9,221 nt of DNA, from NCBI GenBank assembly GCA_030151505.1, contig JASLDQ010000196.1:1-9221 (forward strand), given 5' to 3'. The translations under genes were made by a program, and so were the position numbers. Each line of letters starts with the position of its first letter. Position 1 is the first letter of the stretch. Source of the DNA: Chromobacteriaceae bacterium. Its GTDB lineage: Bacteria; Pseudomonadota; Gammaproteobacteria; Burkholderiales; Aquaspirillaceae. Under the pieces are notes generated by a model, which saw only the letters and a list, made by a program, of their open reading frames with translations, had not been told where the DNA came from and searched no databases. Shown here one piece after another: positions 1-6,985 of this stretch.

Positions 1-459
1 CGCCGCCACCGGCCGATGTTCATGCTCGACCTGGCCGTGCCGCGCGACATCGAACCGGAAGTGGAAACGCTCGACGACGTGTTCCTTTACACCGTCGACG
101 ACATCGCCGCGGTGGTGGACGCCGGCCGCGAGGAACGCCGCCAGGCCGCCGCCGCCGCCGAAGTCATCATCGCCGACAAGACCCGCGAATTCCTCGACTG
201 GATCGACGGCCGCAGCGCCGTGCCGGTGGTGCGAGCGCTGCGCGACCATGGCGATCGGGTGCGCCGCCATGCGCTCGAGGCCGCGCAGAAGCGGCTGGAG
301 CGAGGCGACAATCCGGCCGACGTGCTGGAATCGCTGTCGGTGCAACTCACCAACAAACTGCTGCACCCGCCCACCGCCGCGCTGTCCTCCTCGCGCGGTG
401 ACGAGCGTGACCGGATGATCGACGCCGTGTCGCGCCTCTACGATCTCCATCCCGACTGA
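1..459 (+). CDS. hemA: Glutamyl-tRNA reductase, C-terminal part (5' end outside window)
   Basis: This is the last 152 residues of glutamyl-tRNA reductase, the NADPH-dependent cytosolic enzyme that converts glutamyl-tRNA(Glu) to glutamate-1-semialdehyde, the first committed step of C5-pathway tetrapyrrole (heme) synthesis. The reading frame is open from base 1. It begins with RRHRPMFMLDLAVPRDIEPE, the conserved end of the NADP-binding domain seen in HemA of Escherichia coli and relatives. A long charged helical segment follows, then the C-terminal dimerisation domain with the typical NKLLHPPTAAL near residues 118-128. The ATG at 16 is internal and is not the start; the catalytic Cys and His lie upstream of the window. 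The TGA stop is 3 nt before prfA, so the two are very likely co-transcribed and translationally coupled, as in many proteobacteria. Identification is firm; only the missing 5' portion limits it. Confidence 0.96.
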   Translation, partial: RRHRPMFMLDLAVPRDIEPEVETLDDVFLYTVDDIAAVVDAGREERRQAAAAAEVIIADKTREFLDWIDGRSAVPVVRALRDHGDRVRRHALEAAQKRLERGDNPADVLESLSVQLTNKLLHPPTAALSSSRGDERDRMIDAVSRLYDLHPD

Positions 460-462
460 ACC

Positions 463-1539
<1,077 letters not shown>

Positions 1540-1553
1540 GCCTGCGCCAGTGA

Positions 1554-1578
1554 CGGCGGTTGCGGCAATCAACCGCCG
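1554..1578 (+). terminator. Hairpin just after prfA (weak terminator candidate)
   Basis: A perfect 9-bp inverted repeat (1554-1562 with 1570-1578, 7-nt loop) starts 15 nt after the prfA stop. It is not followed by a T-run, so it is not a classic intrinsic terminator. It may end or protect the 3' end of the hemA-prfA message. The position supports a role; the function is inferred. Confidence 0.4.
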
Positions 1579-2073
1579 GAGTTCGGGATGGATTGCCTGC
1601 CTCCCCAACTGGCAGCCGGAACGGCGACCGCCAACCGTGGAGATCGCCGCCATGCTCACGCTCCCCACCTTCGCCCTTCACCGCTACTGCGCGGCGACGG
1701 CCTGCTGCCGCGCATGAACTCCAACGATGAAAGCGATGCCGGATTGCTTCGGATGATCGCTACCCCGATAGCCGTATCACCGCCCATGTGTAGTAGCCGG
1801 CGTGCCGGCGGCGAGTCGCGTGCGGCCGGGCGAACCGGGCGGCTATCCCGCCCGCCCTTAACCGGAAACGATGTGGTTCATACGGTGTCCGAGGTGCCGG
1901 CGCTTACATCGTCGCCTGCTTCTTCCTTCTTTTACGGCCCGGGAGGTCGAGCCAGCCAAGTCCGGTGATGGCGAAGCCAAGTCCGGGGCCGGATCGGTGG
2001 TTGAGCCCGCCGACCGTGGTGCGCGGCATGATCCACCCGCGCTGTCCTGCTGACCGCTTCCACCGCCGCCAAC
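1579..2073. other. Non-coding gap between prfA and the stress-protein gene
   Basis: About 500 nt with no convincing gene on either strand. Several frames stay open, as expected in GC-rich DNA, but their translations are Arg/Pro/Ser-rich and match no family I recognise. I looked specifically for a remnant of prmC and saw neither its NPPY catalytic motif nor its N-terminal helical region. Visible structure is limited to a small hairpin (1837-1842 with 1848-1853), a 12-nt direct repeat (1954-1965 and 1975-1986), and a pyrimidine-rich patch near 1917-1934. It could be decayed sequence or an untranslated region. Confidence 0.5.
1954..1986. repeat. 12-nt direct repeat, 21-nt period
   Basis: AGCCAAGTCCGG occurs at 1954-1965 and again at 1975-1986. 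The intervening 9 nt are not repeated a second time. There are only two copies, so this could be a small local duplication. No function is evident. Confidence 0.5.
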
Positions 2074-2108
2074 AAAAAACGCCAGACGGATACACGTCTG
2101 GCGTTTTT
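2074..2108 (-). terminator. Intrinsic terminator of the universal stress protein gene (bidirectional shape)
   Basis: A perfect 9-bp GC-rich stem (2080-2088 with 2095-2103) encloses a 6-nt loop. It is flanked by six A (2074-2079) on one side and five T (2104-2108) on the other. Read on the minus strand it lies 24 nt after the stop at 2132 and ends in a T-run, so it should terminate that gene. The symmetry lets it also stop any plus-strand read-through from hemA-prfA. Confidence 0.9.
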
Positions 2109-2131
2109 GTCGGGCGATACCGGGCGGTCGC

Positions 2132-2590
2132 TCAGAGATCGTCCTTGTCGTGCCGCAGCAGTACCGGCAGGTCGATGATGCGCAGCACCGTCTCGGCCAC
2201 GCTGCCGATCAGCAGGTGCTTGAGCCCGGTGCGCCCATGGGTGCCGAGCACTACGAGGTCGGCATCGACCGCGTCGGCCTGCACGGCAATTTCGCGGGCG
2301 ATGAGGTCGCCGCCGCCCCAGACCGGTTTCCAGTCCGCCTGCGTTTCCACGCCGTCGAGCCGGGCGGCTTCGATCATTGGCGCCTGGGTGGTCTGGGCGG
2401 CCTTTTCGGCCATCAGGCGCAGCCGGTTTTCGTCGCGCTGGCCGGCTTCTTCAAACACGAAGTCGTACAGGTTGACGACCGTGAGCAGGTGCAGCGCAAC
2501 GTTGAGCTGTTTGGCGAGGCGCAGCGCGTCGTCGAAGGCTGCGCGCGAGCAGTCGCTTCCGTCGACGGCGACCAGAATGCGGCGGTACAT
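2132..2590 (-). CDS. Universal stress protein (UspA family), ATP-binding type
   Basis: A single-domain, 152-residue cytosolic Usp, the typical length for the family. The N-terminus ILVAVDGSD (5-13) carries the first-strand Asp10. The ATP-binding signature G-2x-G-9x-G-S is intact (Gly116, Gly119, Gly129, Ser130), so this is the nucleotide-binding MJ0577/UspF-G-like subtype rather than the UspA subtype that lacks ATP binding. Such proteins accumulate under starvation, anaerobic or redox stress; the precise partner is unknown. ATG 2590 is preceded by a strong AAGGAG. The gene is flanked by its own promoter and terminator, so it is monocistronic. An FNR/Dnr-like box and -10 element lie upstream, and its 16-nt SD/start segment is identical to that of the Rossmann protein at 8520-8894. 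Family assignment is secure; the physiological role is inferred. Confidence 0.93.
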   Translation of the reverse strand: MYRRILVAVDGSDCSRAAFDDALRLAKQLNVALHLLTVVNLYDFVFEEAGQRDENRLRLMAEKAAQTTQAPMIEAARLDGVETQADWKPVWGGGDLIAREIAVQADAVDADLVVLGTHGRTGLKHLLIGSVAETVLRIIDLPVLLRHDKDDL

Positions 2591-2628
2591 GGTGGGCTCC
2601 TTGCTGGGGATGGAAGGCGGTACCGGTC

Positions 2629-2669
2629 AGCATAGCGCGTTGGCGAAGACCGGTGTTGACCCGGCACAA
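2629..2669 (-). promoter_or_regulatory. FNR/Dnr-like class II promoter of the stress protein gene
   Basis: On the minus strand, TTGTGCCGGGTCAA (2669-2656) resembles the FNR/Anr/Dnr box TTGAT-N4-ATCAA at 7 of 10 positions. A TATGCT -10 element (2634-2629) follows after 21 nt. In class II FNR promoters the box is centred near -41.5, which puts about 22 nt between box and -10, so the geometry fits. No good -35 hexamer is present, as expected for an activator-dependent promoter. The box alone is weak; spacing and the matching arrangement at 8929-8971 raise confidence. Confidence 0.55.
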
Positions 2670-2703
2670 CCGGGACCGATCCGTGGCTCCGCCGCCGCCT
2701 CGG

Positions 2704-3438
2704 TCAGATGAAGCGCTCGTCCGGCGCCAGATAGCGCCATTGCCCCTGCGGCAGGTTGCCGAGCATGATGTTGCCGATGCGGATGCGCTTGAGGCCGACC
2801 ACCTTGAGGCCGACCAGCTCGCACATGCGGCGGATCTGGCGCTTCTTGCCTTCCTTGAGGATGAAGCGCAGCTGGTCGCGGTTCTGCCACCACACCTTGG
2901 CCGGCAGCAGGCGCTGGCCGTCCAGTTCCAGCCCGTGGTTGAGCAGGCGCAGTCCTTCGGGCGACAGCTGGCCGTCCACCCGCACCAGGTATTCCTTTTC
3001 CACCTCCGACTGCTCGCCGATGATGGTCTTGGCGATACGGCCGTCCTGGGTTAGCACCAAGAGCCCGGTCGAGTCGATGTCGAGCCGGCCGGCCGGCGCC
3101 AGTCCGCGCAGATGCTCGCGGCTGAAGCGCAGGCGGCTCGGGTCCTCTTCCCAGCGCCGTTCCGGCACGATCAGGCTGGCGGCGGGCGGATAGCCTAGCT
3201 CGGCCTGCGCCGACACATAGCCGACCGGCTTGTGGATCAGGATGGTGACGCGCTCCTCCTGCGAGCGGCTGGCACGCGGATCGAGCGTGACGGTCTGGCT
3301 CGGCAGCACTTTCAGCCCCAGCTCCGCCACCACGCCGTCGACCTTGACCCAGCCCTTCTCGATATAGCTGTCGGCCTCGCGGCGCGAACACAGGCCGCGT
3401 TCGGCCATCAGTTTGGACAGGCGGATTTTTTCTTCCAT
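2704..3438 (-). CDS. rluF: RsuA/RluB/RluE/RluF-family pseudouridine synthase, RluF-like
   Basis: A 244-residue enzyme that isomerises uridine to pseudouridine in rRNA. The N-terminal S4 RNA-binding domain (about 5-52, [19 protein letters not shown]) is followed by the catalytic domain, with the catalytic Asp120 in [18 protein letters not shown] and the C-terminal [10 protein letters not shown] (198-207). RQIRRMCE is characteristic of RluF, which modifies U2604 of 23S rRNA in E. coli; RluB and RsuA differ at this site, so RluF-like is the best call, although substrate specificity is inferred. ATG 3438 is chosen because it begins right before the S4 domain; the frame stays open upstream to 4317, but that extension is antisense to other genes. 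The ribosome-binding site is weak (GGAAAAA). The C-terminus is shorter than in E. coli RluF. Confidence 0.88.
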   Translation of the reverse strand: MEEKIRLSKLMAERGLCSRREADSYIEKGWVKVDGVVAELGLKVLPSQTVTLDPRASRSQEERVTILIHKPVGYVSAQAELGYPPAASLIVPERRWEEDPSRLRFSREHLRGLAPAGRLDIDSTGLLVLTQDGRIAKTIIGEQSEVEKEYLVRVDGQLSPEGLRLLNHGLELDGQRLLPAKVWWQNRDQLRFILKEGKKRQIRRMCELVGLKVVGLKRIRIGNIMLGNLPQGQWRYLAPDERFI

Positions 3439-3452
3439 GGGGATTTTTCCAG

Positions 3453-3507
3453 AATGCCGGCAAGCCCCCTGCGGGCGGCCTGCCGTGAAATACAATCCGG
3501 CATTATC
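3453..3507 (-). promoter_or_regulatory. Putative rluF promoter -10 and leader hairpins
   Basis: On the minus strand a GATAAT element (about 3507-3502) could be the -10 of rluF, but no clear -35 is seen. Two mutually exclusive inverted repeats lie here: 3453-3460 with 3497-3504 (8 bp, perfect) and 3458-3466 with 3477-3485 (9 bp, one G-T). They share bases 3458-3460. If transcription starts at the GATAAT promoter, only the second could form in the RNA. Confidence 0.35.
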
Positions 3508-3524
3508 GCCCGGTTCGGCGGTTT

Positions 3525-3884
3525 TTACCTGACCGCCTCGCAGTCGTGGTCCAGAAGGCGCTGGCCGTCGCGCCAGTAGAGCCGGCTGGCGTCGTGACGG
3601 CGGTGCCACGCCAGCACCTCGTTCTGCATCAGCGTGCCGGCGATGCCCGGCGCTTTCGTCAGCTGGTAGTGCTTGCCGCGAAAGCGCAGGTCGACGCGGG
3701 GCAGGCCGGCCGCATCCGGCGCGAGCGGCCGCACGGTGAAGCGCACGCCGTGCTCGCAGCGGTAGGCCTGCACCGCCGCCAAACTGGCCGGCGCTGCCAG
3801 CAGGAGGCCGAGCGCCAGCGCCAGGGCGGGCCAGCGCCGCCCGACCGTGTTCGATTGCCCGTCCAACCCCAGAAAGATCGTCAT
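3525..3884 (-). CDS. Exported MliC-like (C-type lysozyme inhibitor family) protein
   Basis: A 119-residue protein with a signal peptide: RR at 16-17, a hydrophobic core about 19-34, and a likely signal peptidase I cut after ASLAA (33-37). There is no lipobox Cys, so it should be a soluble periplasmic protein. The mature part starts [14 protein letters not shown] and ends [11 protein letters not shown] Cys43-Cys115 pair, the YxC-x-x-G start, a central FRGKHYQL segment and a W near 93 resemble the MliC/PliC lysozyme-inhibitor domain. The conserved Ser-containing loop of that family is not clearly recognisable, so inhibition of lysozyme is only a possibility. The ATG at 3884 gives a rather long n-region; a TTG seven codons in (3866) is an alternative. 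The ATG overlaps the start codon of the divergent CxxC gene. Confidence 0.62.
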   Translation of the reverse strand: MTIFLGLDGQSNTVGRRWPALALALGLLLAAPASLAAVQAYRCEHGVRFTVRPLAPDAAGLPRVDLRFRGKHYQLTKAPGIAGTLMQNEVLAWHRRHDASRLYWRDGQRLLDHDCEAVR

Positions 3885-4191
3885 GTCCACTCTGATCAAA
3901 CCACGCATCTCGATTAAATATTGTACGCAATGCCGCTGGCTGCTGCGCGCCGGCTGGCTGGCGCAGGAGCTCCTGTCGAGCTTCGAGCAAGAACTGGGCG
4001 AGGTAGCACTGATACCCGGCACCGGTGGGATTTTCGTGGTGACGGCGGGTGAGACGGTGGTGTGGGAACGCAAGGCCGACGGCGGTTTTCCCGATGCGGC
4101 CGAACTGAAACGGCGGGTGCGCGACGCGCTGTGGCCGGACAAGCCGCTCGGCCATGCCGATCGCGTGGCTGGCGAGGAACCGGGGCGCTAG
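3883..4191 (+). CDS. SelT/SelW/SelH (Rdx)-family thioredoxin-fold protein, Cys form
   Basis: A 102-residue protein of the Rdx family. It opens with a beta strand leading to YCTQC (13-17, CxxC at 14-17), then [17 protein letters not shown], and has the family's PGTGG (45-49) and [10 protein letters not shown] (61-70) blocks. Eukaryotic SelW has Sec in the first CxxC position; here it is Cys, encoded by TGT, so this is not a selenoprotein. The family is presumed to do thiol redox chemistry, but its bacterial substrate is unknown. ATG 3883 is chosen because upstream ATG 3847 adds residues foreign to the family; AGAAAGA is a modest SD. The codons for residues 11-15 are unusually AT-rich (ATT AAA TAT TGT ACG) and coincide with a putative promoter of the opposite-strand gene. 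Confidence 0.92.
   Translation: MSTLIKPRISIKYCTQCRWLLRAGWLAQELLSSFEQELGEVALIPGTGGIFVVTAGETVVWERKADGGFPDAAELKRRVRDALWPDKPLGHADRVAGEEPGR
3920..3925 (-). promoter_or_regulatory. Putative -10 element of the MliC-like gene inside the SelW-like gene
   Basis: Minus-strand TACAAT (3925-3920) matches TATAAT at 5 of 6 and sits in an AT-rich island (about 3912-3925). This would give a leader of roughly 30 nt before ATG 3884. The -35 position (about 3943-3948, GCGCAG) is poor, so an activator or another sigma factor may be needed. Confidence 0.4.
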
Positions 4192-4202
4192 CCTGCGGGC
4201 TA
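4189..4202 (+). other. Small hairpin overlapping the stop codon of the SelW-like gene
   Basis: TAGCC (4189-4193) pairs with GGCTA (4198-4202) around TGCG, with the stop codon in the 5' arm. There is no T-run. The remaining 190 nt up to 4391 hold no gene that I recognise; they include a 6-bp GC stem (4375-4380 with 4384-4389) just past the tlyA stop that could mark the end of that minus-strand message. Confidence 0.3.
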
Positions 4203-4391
4203 CGCCGGAGTGCGCGCCAGATCCACGGCGGTGCCGTCGGACCCCGTCAGCGGGACGCGGTGCCGCGGGGCGGCGCGGGCTTTCTGGAAGCATCGCGCGG
4301 CGGGCGGACACCTTCACCGCGCCATCCGCTAGTCAGGACTGGGGCGATGGCGTCCGGCGGCCGGGGCTGCGCCTGCCGCCGCTGGCGGCGT

Positions 4392-5150
4392 TCAGCCGTG
4401 CCGGATCGCGTGAATGAAGAACTCGTGGTTGCCGTCACCGCCCTCGATCGGGCTGTCGAACCAGCCGAGCACGCTCAGGCCCGCAGTTTCGCACGCGGTG
4501 ACGATCTTGTCCCGTACCCCGGCGTACAGGCGGCTGTCGCGCACGATGCCGCCGCCGCCGATGCCCTCGCGCCCGACCTCGAACTGCGGCTTGACCAGAC
4601 TCAGCAGCCGGCCGCCGGGCTTGAGCAGCGGCAGCGCCGACGGCAGCACCAGAGTCAGCGAGATGAACGACACATCACAGACGATCAGGTCGAAATCGCC
4701 GCCGTTGGCCGTGCGCAGCAGTGCATGGTCGAGTGCCCGCGCGTTGACGCCCTCGAACAGCGTCACCCGTGCATCGGCGGCCAGCCGGCCGGCCAGCTGG
4801 CCGTGGCCGACGTCGACGCCGACCACCCGCGCCGCGCCCGCCTGCAGCAGGCAGTCGCTGAATCCGCCGGTGGAAATGCCCACGTCCAGCACCGACAGCC
4901 CGGCCGGGTCGACGCCGCTGGCCGCCAGCGCACCGGCCATCTTCAGTCCGCCGCGCGATACGTAGCGGTCGGCTTCAGCGGGGGTGACGTGAATGGTGTC
5001 GTCGGCCTGCAGCGATTCGCTGGCTTTCTTCACGGTCAGGGTCCGGCCGTGGCGTTCGACGTGAACGCGACCGGCGTCGATGAGCCGCTGGGCGGCGGTG
5101 CGGGAAGGGGCAAGCCCCCGTTCGGTCAGGACAAGGTCGGCGCGTGGCAT
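4392..5150 (-). CDS. tlyA: TlyA-family rRNA 2'-O-methyltransferase (hemolysin-like)
   Basis: A 252-residue protein with an N-terminal S4 RNA-binding domain (about 3-60, LVLTERGLAPSRTAAQRLI), the linker YVSRGGLK (63-70), and an FtsJ/RrmJ-like SAM-dependent methyltransferase domain with SAM motif LDVGISTGGFSDCLLQAGA (88-106). The K-D-K-E set of FtsJ-type 2'-O-methyltransferases is present: Lys70, Asp159 (CDVSFIS), Lys187 (KPQFEVGR) and Glu243 (NHEFF). Mycobacterial TlyA methylates 16S and 23S rRNA cytidines and its loss gives capreomycin resistance; many proteobacterial members are labelled hemolysin on historical grounds, but the domains argue for rRNA methylation. ATG 5150 gives the family-standard N-terminus, although no good SD precedes it; it lies 58 nt downstream of the zinc-ribbon gene and may share its transcript. 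Confidence 0.93.
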   Translation of the reverse strand: MPRADLVLTERGLAPSRTAAQRLIDAGRVHVERHGRTLTVKKASESLQADDTIHVTPAEADRYVSRGGLKMAGALAASGVDPAGLSVLDVGISTGGFSDCLLQAGAARVVGVDVGHGQLAGRLAADARVTLFEGVNARALDHALLRTANGGDFDLIVCDVSFISLTLVLPSALPLLKPGGRLLSLVKPQFEVGREGIGGGGIVRDSRLYAGVRDKIVTACETAGLSVLGWFDSPIEGGDGNHEFFIHAIRHG

Positions 5151-5208
5151 AGGGCAAAGCCGGGGATGCGGTGGAGGGCGGCGATGGTGGAGAGCGGCGG
5201 GCGGGCTG

Positions 5209-5433
5209 TCAAGCCGAGCCGTCGCTGCGCAGCGTGCTCTCGTACAGTTGCCGGGCCCGGTCGAGATCGCGCCCGGTCAGCCCGATCGTCGTGCCGCATT
5301 CGCAGGCGACGACGCTGTCCGGCGTGAGCACGGACAGGTGACGGGGAATTTCCCGCTTGCAGGCGGGGCATTCGATCACCAGCGTGGCCTTGTTGTGCTT
5401 GTCGACGTTCAGGTCGAAGTTCAGCGTTGGCAT
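5209..5433 (-). CDS. Small zinc-ribbon protein of unknown function
   Basis: A 74-residue protein with two cysteine pairs, CPAC (22-25) and CEC (44-46), about 18 residues apart, which should bind one zinc as a minimal zinc ribbon. The N-terminus (MPTLNFDLNVDKHNK) looks like a beta-rich segment and the C-terminus (54-70) like a charged amphipathic helix. It has no signal peptide or membrane segment. Start ATG 5433 is supported by GAGGAG at a suitable distance. It reads toward tlyA with a 58-nt gap and the same orientation, so the two may be co-transcribed. I do not recognise a named family; nucleic-acid or protein binding is plausible but not shown. Confidence 0.8.
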   Translation of the reverse strand: MPTLNFDLNVDKHNKATLVIECPACKREIPRHLSVLTPDSVVACECGTTIGLTGRDLDRARQLYESTLRSDGSA

Positions 5434-5676
5434 CGGCAGAGTCTCCTCGAAAAAAGCGGCGCGCCACCGGAGGATGGCCGCTCTTGTAATCTAGGCCACC
5501 CCCTCTCCGATGCGGCGCGGCCCGACAAACGTCGGCCGTGACGCCAAACTGGTGCGCCCCGCGTGGGGCATGCGCTATTTTTGGGCGGCTTCGCGGCGTG
5601 GCGATGCCCGCTGCGGGTGCTACGGCGCGAGGCAAACCCGCGCCGTAGCACGCAGGATGCCCGGGGCAGGCGGGCC
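5434..5676. other. Intergenic region between the zinc-ribbon gene and amt
   Basis: A divergent intergenic region that should hold promoters for both flanking genes. No gene is recognisable. A GCCCC/GGGGC hairpin lies near 5557-5570, and a strong 13-bp inverted repeat is at 5617-5651. I see no convincing -35/-10 pair for the minus-strand gene, and no canonical NtrC site (TGCACC-N4/5-GGTGCA). Confidence 0.5.
5617..5651. repeat. 13-bp perfect inverted repeat upstream of amt
   Basis: GTGCTACGGCGCG (5617-5629) is the exact reverse complement of CGCGCCGTAGCAC (5639-5651), separated by 9 nt. It ends 26 nt upstream of the -24 GG of the amt promoter. It could form a stable hairpin, act as an operator, or be a mobile intergenic palindrome. 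No T-run follows on the plus strand. Confidence 0.75.
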
Positions 5677-5691
5677 GGCATCATGTTTGCT
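5676..5691 (+). promoter_or_regulatory. Sigma-54 (RpoN) promoter of amt
   Basis: CGGCATCATGTTTGCT matches TGGCACGRNNNTTGCW at the invariant GG (5677-5678) and GC (5689-5690), with exactly 10 nt between them and a TTGC -12 block. This predicts a transcription start near 5701-5703. RpoN with NtrC is the known control of ammonium transporter genes in many proteobacteria, so the context agrees. The predicted start lies inside the inverted repeat 5690-5724. Confidence 0.72.
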
Positions 5692-5724
5692 TGTGGTGCA
5701 TTCAGTTTTTGAATGCACCACAAG
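5690..5724. repeat. 15-bp perfect inverted repeat at the amt promoter and start region
   Basis: CTTGTGGTGCATTCA (5690-5704) is the exact reverse complement of TGAATGCACCACAAG (5710-5724) around a 5-nt centre. It begins on the -12 GC of the sigma-54 element and spans the predicted transcription start, ending 14 nt before the amt ATG. In a transcript starting near 5702 the left arm would be mostly missing, so the repeat would act as DNA (a repressor site) or only in read-through RNA. Confidence 0.85.
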
Positions 5725-5738
5725 AAAGAATCCCGATA

Positions 5739-6941
5739 ATGACTCCCTCCCCCACTCCCGGCGACGTGCTGTTTATCCTGCTCGGCGCGATCATGGTGCT
5801 GGCCATGCACGCCGGTTTCGCCTTTCTCGAACTCGGCACCGTCCGCAAAAAGAACCAGGTCAACGCCCTGGTGAAAATCCTGTCCGACTTCGCCGTGTCG
5901 GCGGTCGCCTATTTCGCCGTCGGCTACACCGTCGCCTACGGCGTCAATTTCTTCTCGTCGGCCGGGGCGCTGACCGCCCACCACGGCTACGAACTGGTGA
6001 AATTCTTCTTCCTGCTCACCTTCGCCGCCGCCATTCCCGCCATCGTGTCGGGCGGCATCGCCGAGCGGGCCAAGCTGCACCCGCAGACCGCCGCCACCGC
6101 GCTGCTGGTCGGGCTGGTCTACCCCTTCTTCGAGGGCATCGCCTGGAACGGCCACTTCGGCGTGCAGGACTGGCTGACCCACGCCTTCGGCGCGCCGTTC
6201 CACGATTTCGCCGGCTCGGTGGTGGTGCATGCAGTCGGCGGCTGGATTGCGCTGGCGGCGGTGCTGCATCTGGGACCGCGTCGCGGCCGCTATACCAAGG
6301 ACGGCATGGTGTCCGCCCATCCGCCGTCGTCGATTCCCTTTCTGGCGCTGGGAGCGTGGATCCTGATCGTCGGCTGGTTCGGCTTCAACGTCATGAGCGC
6401 GCAGAAGGTCGAGGGGATTTCCGGGCTGGTGGCGCTGAACTCGCTGATGGCGATGGTCGGCGGCACGCTGGTGGCGCAGTGGCGCGGCAGCAACGATCCC
6501 GGCTTTACCCACAACGGCCCGCTGGCCGGGCTGGTGGCGGTGTGCGCCGGTTCCGACGTGATGCATCCGTTGGGGGCGCTGGTGGTCGGCGGAGTGGCCG
6601 GCGCGCTGTTCGTCAGCCTGTTCACCGTTACCCAGAACCGCTGGAAGATCGACGACGTGCTGGGGGTGTGGCCGCTGCACGGCTTGTGCGGGGTGTGGGG
6701 CGGGATCGCCTGCGGCATCTTCGGTCAGACGGCGCTGGGCGGTCTGGGCAATGTCAGTCTGGTATCGCAGTTGCTCGGCACCGCGCTGGGCGTGCTGGTG
6801 GCGTTCGCCGGCGGCTGGCTGGTCTACGGAGCGCTGAAGCGGGCGGTGGGACTGCGGCTGGGCGAAGAGGAAGAGTTCAACGGCGCGGACCTGTCGCTGC
6901 ACAAGATCTCCGCCACGCCGGACCGCGATACGCACTGGTAA
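5739..6941 (+). CDS. amt: Ammonium transporter (Amt/MEP/Rh family)
   Basis: A 400-residue inner-membrane channel for ammonium/ammonia with about eleven hydrophobic segments, the usual architecture of a trimeric Amt. Conserved parts include AGFAFLELGTVRKKN (25-39), SGGIAERAK (104-112), DFAGSVVVHAVGG (156-168) with Asp156 and pore His164, GWFGFN (212-217) with the lower Phe gate, and PLHGLCGVWGG (312-322) with the second pore His314. The twin-histidine pair is therefore intact. The cytoplasmic tail has the EEEEFNGADLS pattern through which PII proteins act in relatives. ATG 5739 is preferred over the in-frame ATG 5691 because the latter lies in the promoter region, upstream of the predicted transcription start. 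There is no glnK beside it, so the PII partner must be elsewhere. A sigma-54 promoter precedes it and an intrinsic terminator follows. Confidence 0.95.
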   Translation: MTPSPTPGDVLFILLGAIMVLAMHAGFAFLELGTVRKKNQVNALVKILSDFAVSAVAYFAVGYTVAYGVNFFSSAGALTAHHGYELVKFFFLLTFAAAIPAIVSGGIAERAKLHPQTAATALLVGLVYPFFEGIAWNGHFGVQDWLTHAFGAPFHDFAGSVVVHAVGGWIALAAVLHLGPRRGRYTKDGMVSAHPPSSIPFLALGAWILIVGWFGFNVMSAQKVEGISGLVALNSLMAMVGGTLVAQWRGSNDPGFTHNGPLAGLVAVCAGSDVMHPLGALVVGGVAGALFVSLFTVTQNRWKIDDVLGVWPLHGLCGVWGGIACGIFGQTALGGLGNVSLVSQLLGTALGVLVAFAGGWLVYGALKRAVGLRLGEEEEFNGADLSLHKISATPDRDTHW

Positions 6942-6985
6942 GCGGCGGCGGGTGACAGGTCGGTCAGTCGACCGGCCAGGAAACG

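Noticed and set aside
1904..2095. 63-codon minus-strand frame as a small membrane protein
   Set aside because: No SD, it spans the terminator at 2074-2108, and the hydrophobic-looking part is just the 21-nt repeat translated.
1965..2711. 248-codon plus-strand open frame
   Set aside because: It runs antisense through the universal stress protein gene and its promoter; the translation is Ser/Arg-rich and has no family features.
2627..3463. 278-codon minus-strand frame over rluF
   Set aside because: It is in another frame of the pseudouridine synthase gene; only the 2704-3438 frame has the S4 domain, catalytic Asp and RQIRRMCE motif.
3883..4191. Selenoprotein with in-frame TGA
   Set aside because: The CxxC positions are encoded by TGT and TGC and no in-frame TGA is present; this is the cysteine form.
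4062..5327. 421-codon plus-strand open frame
   Set aside because: It is antisense to tlyA and overlaps the SelW-like and zinc-ribbon genes; composition is typical of an opposite-strand shadow in GC-rich DNA.
5690..5724. Canonical NtrC binding site
   Set aside because: The half-sites occur as TGGTGC...GCACCA, the reverse of the GCACCA...TGGTGC order in NtrC sites, and the site lies on the start region instead of upstream.
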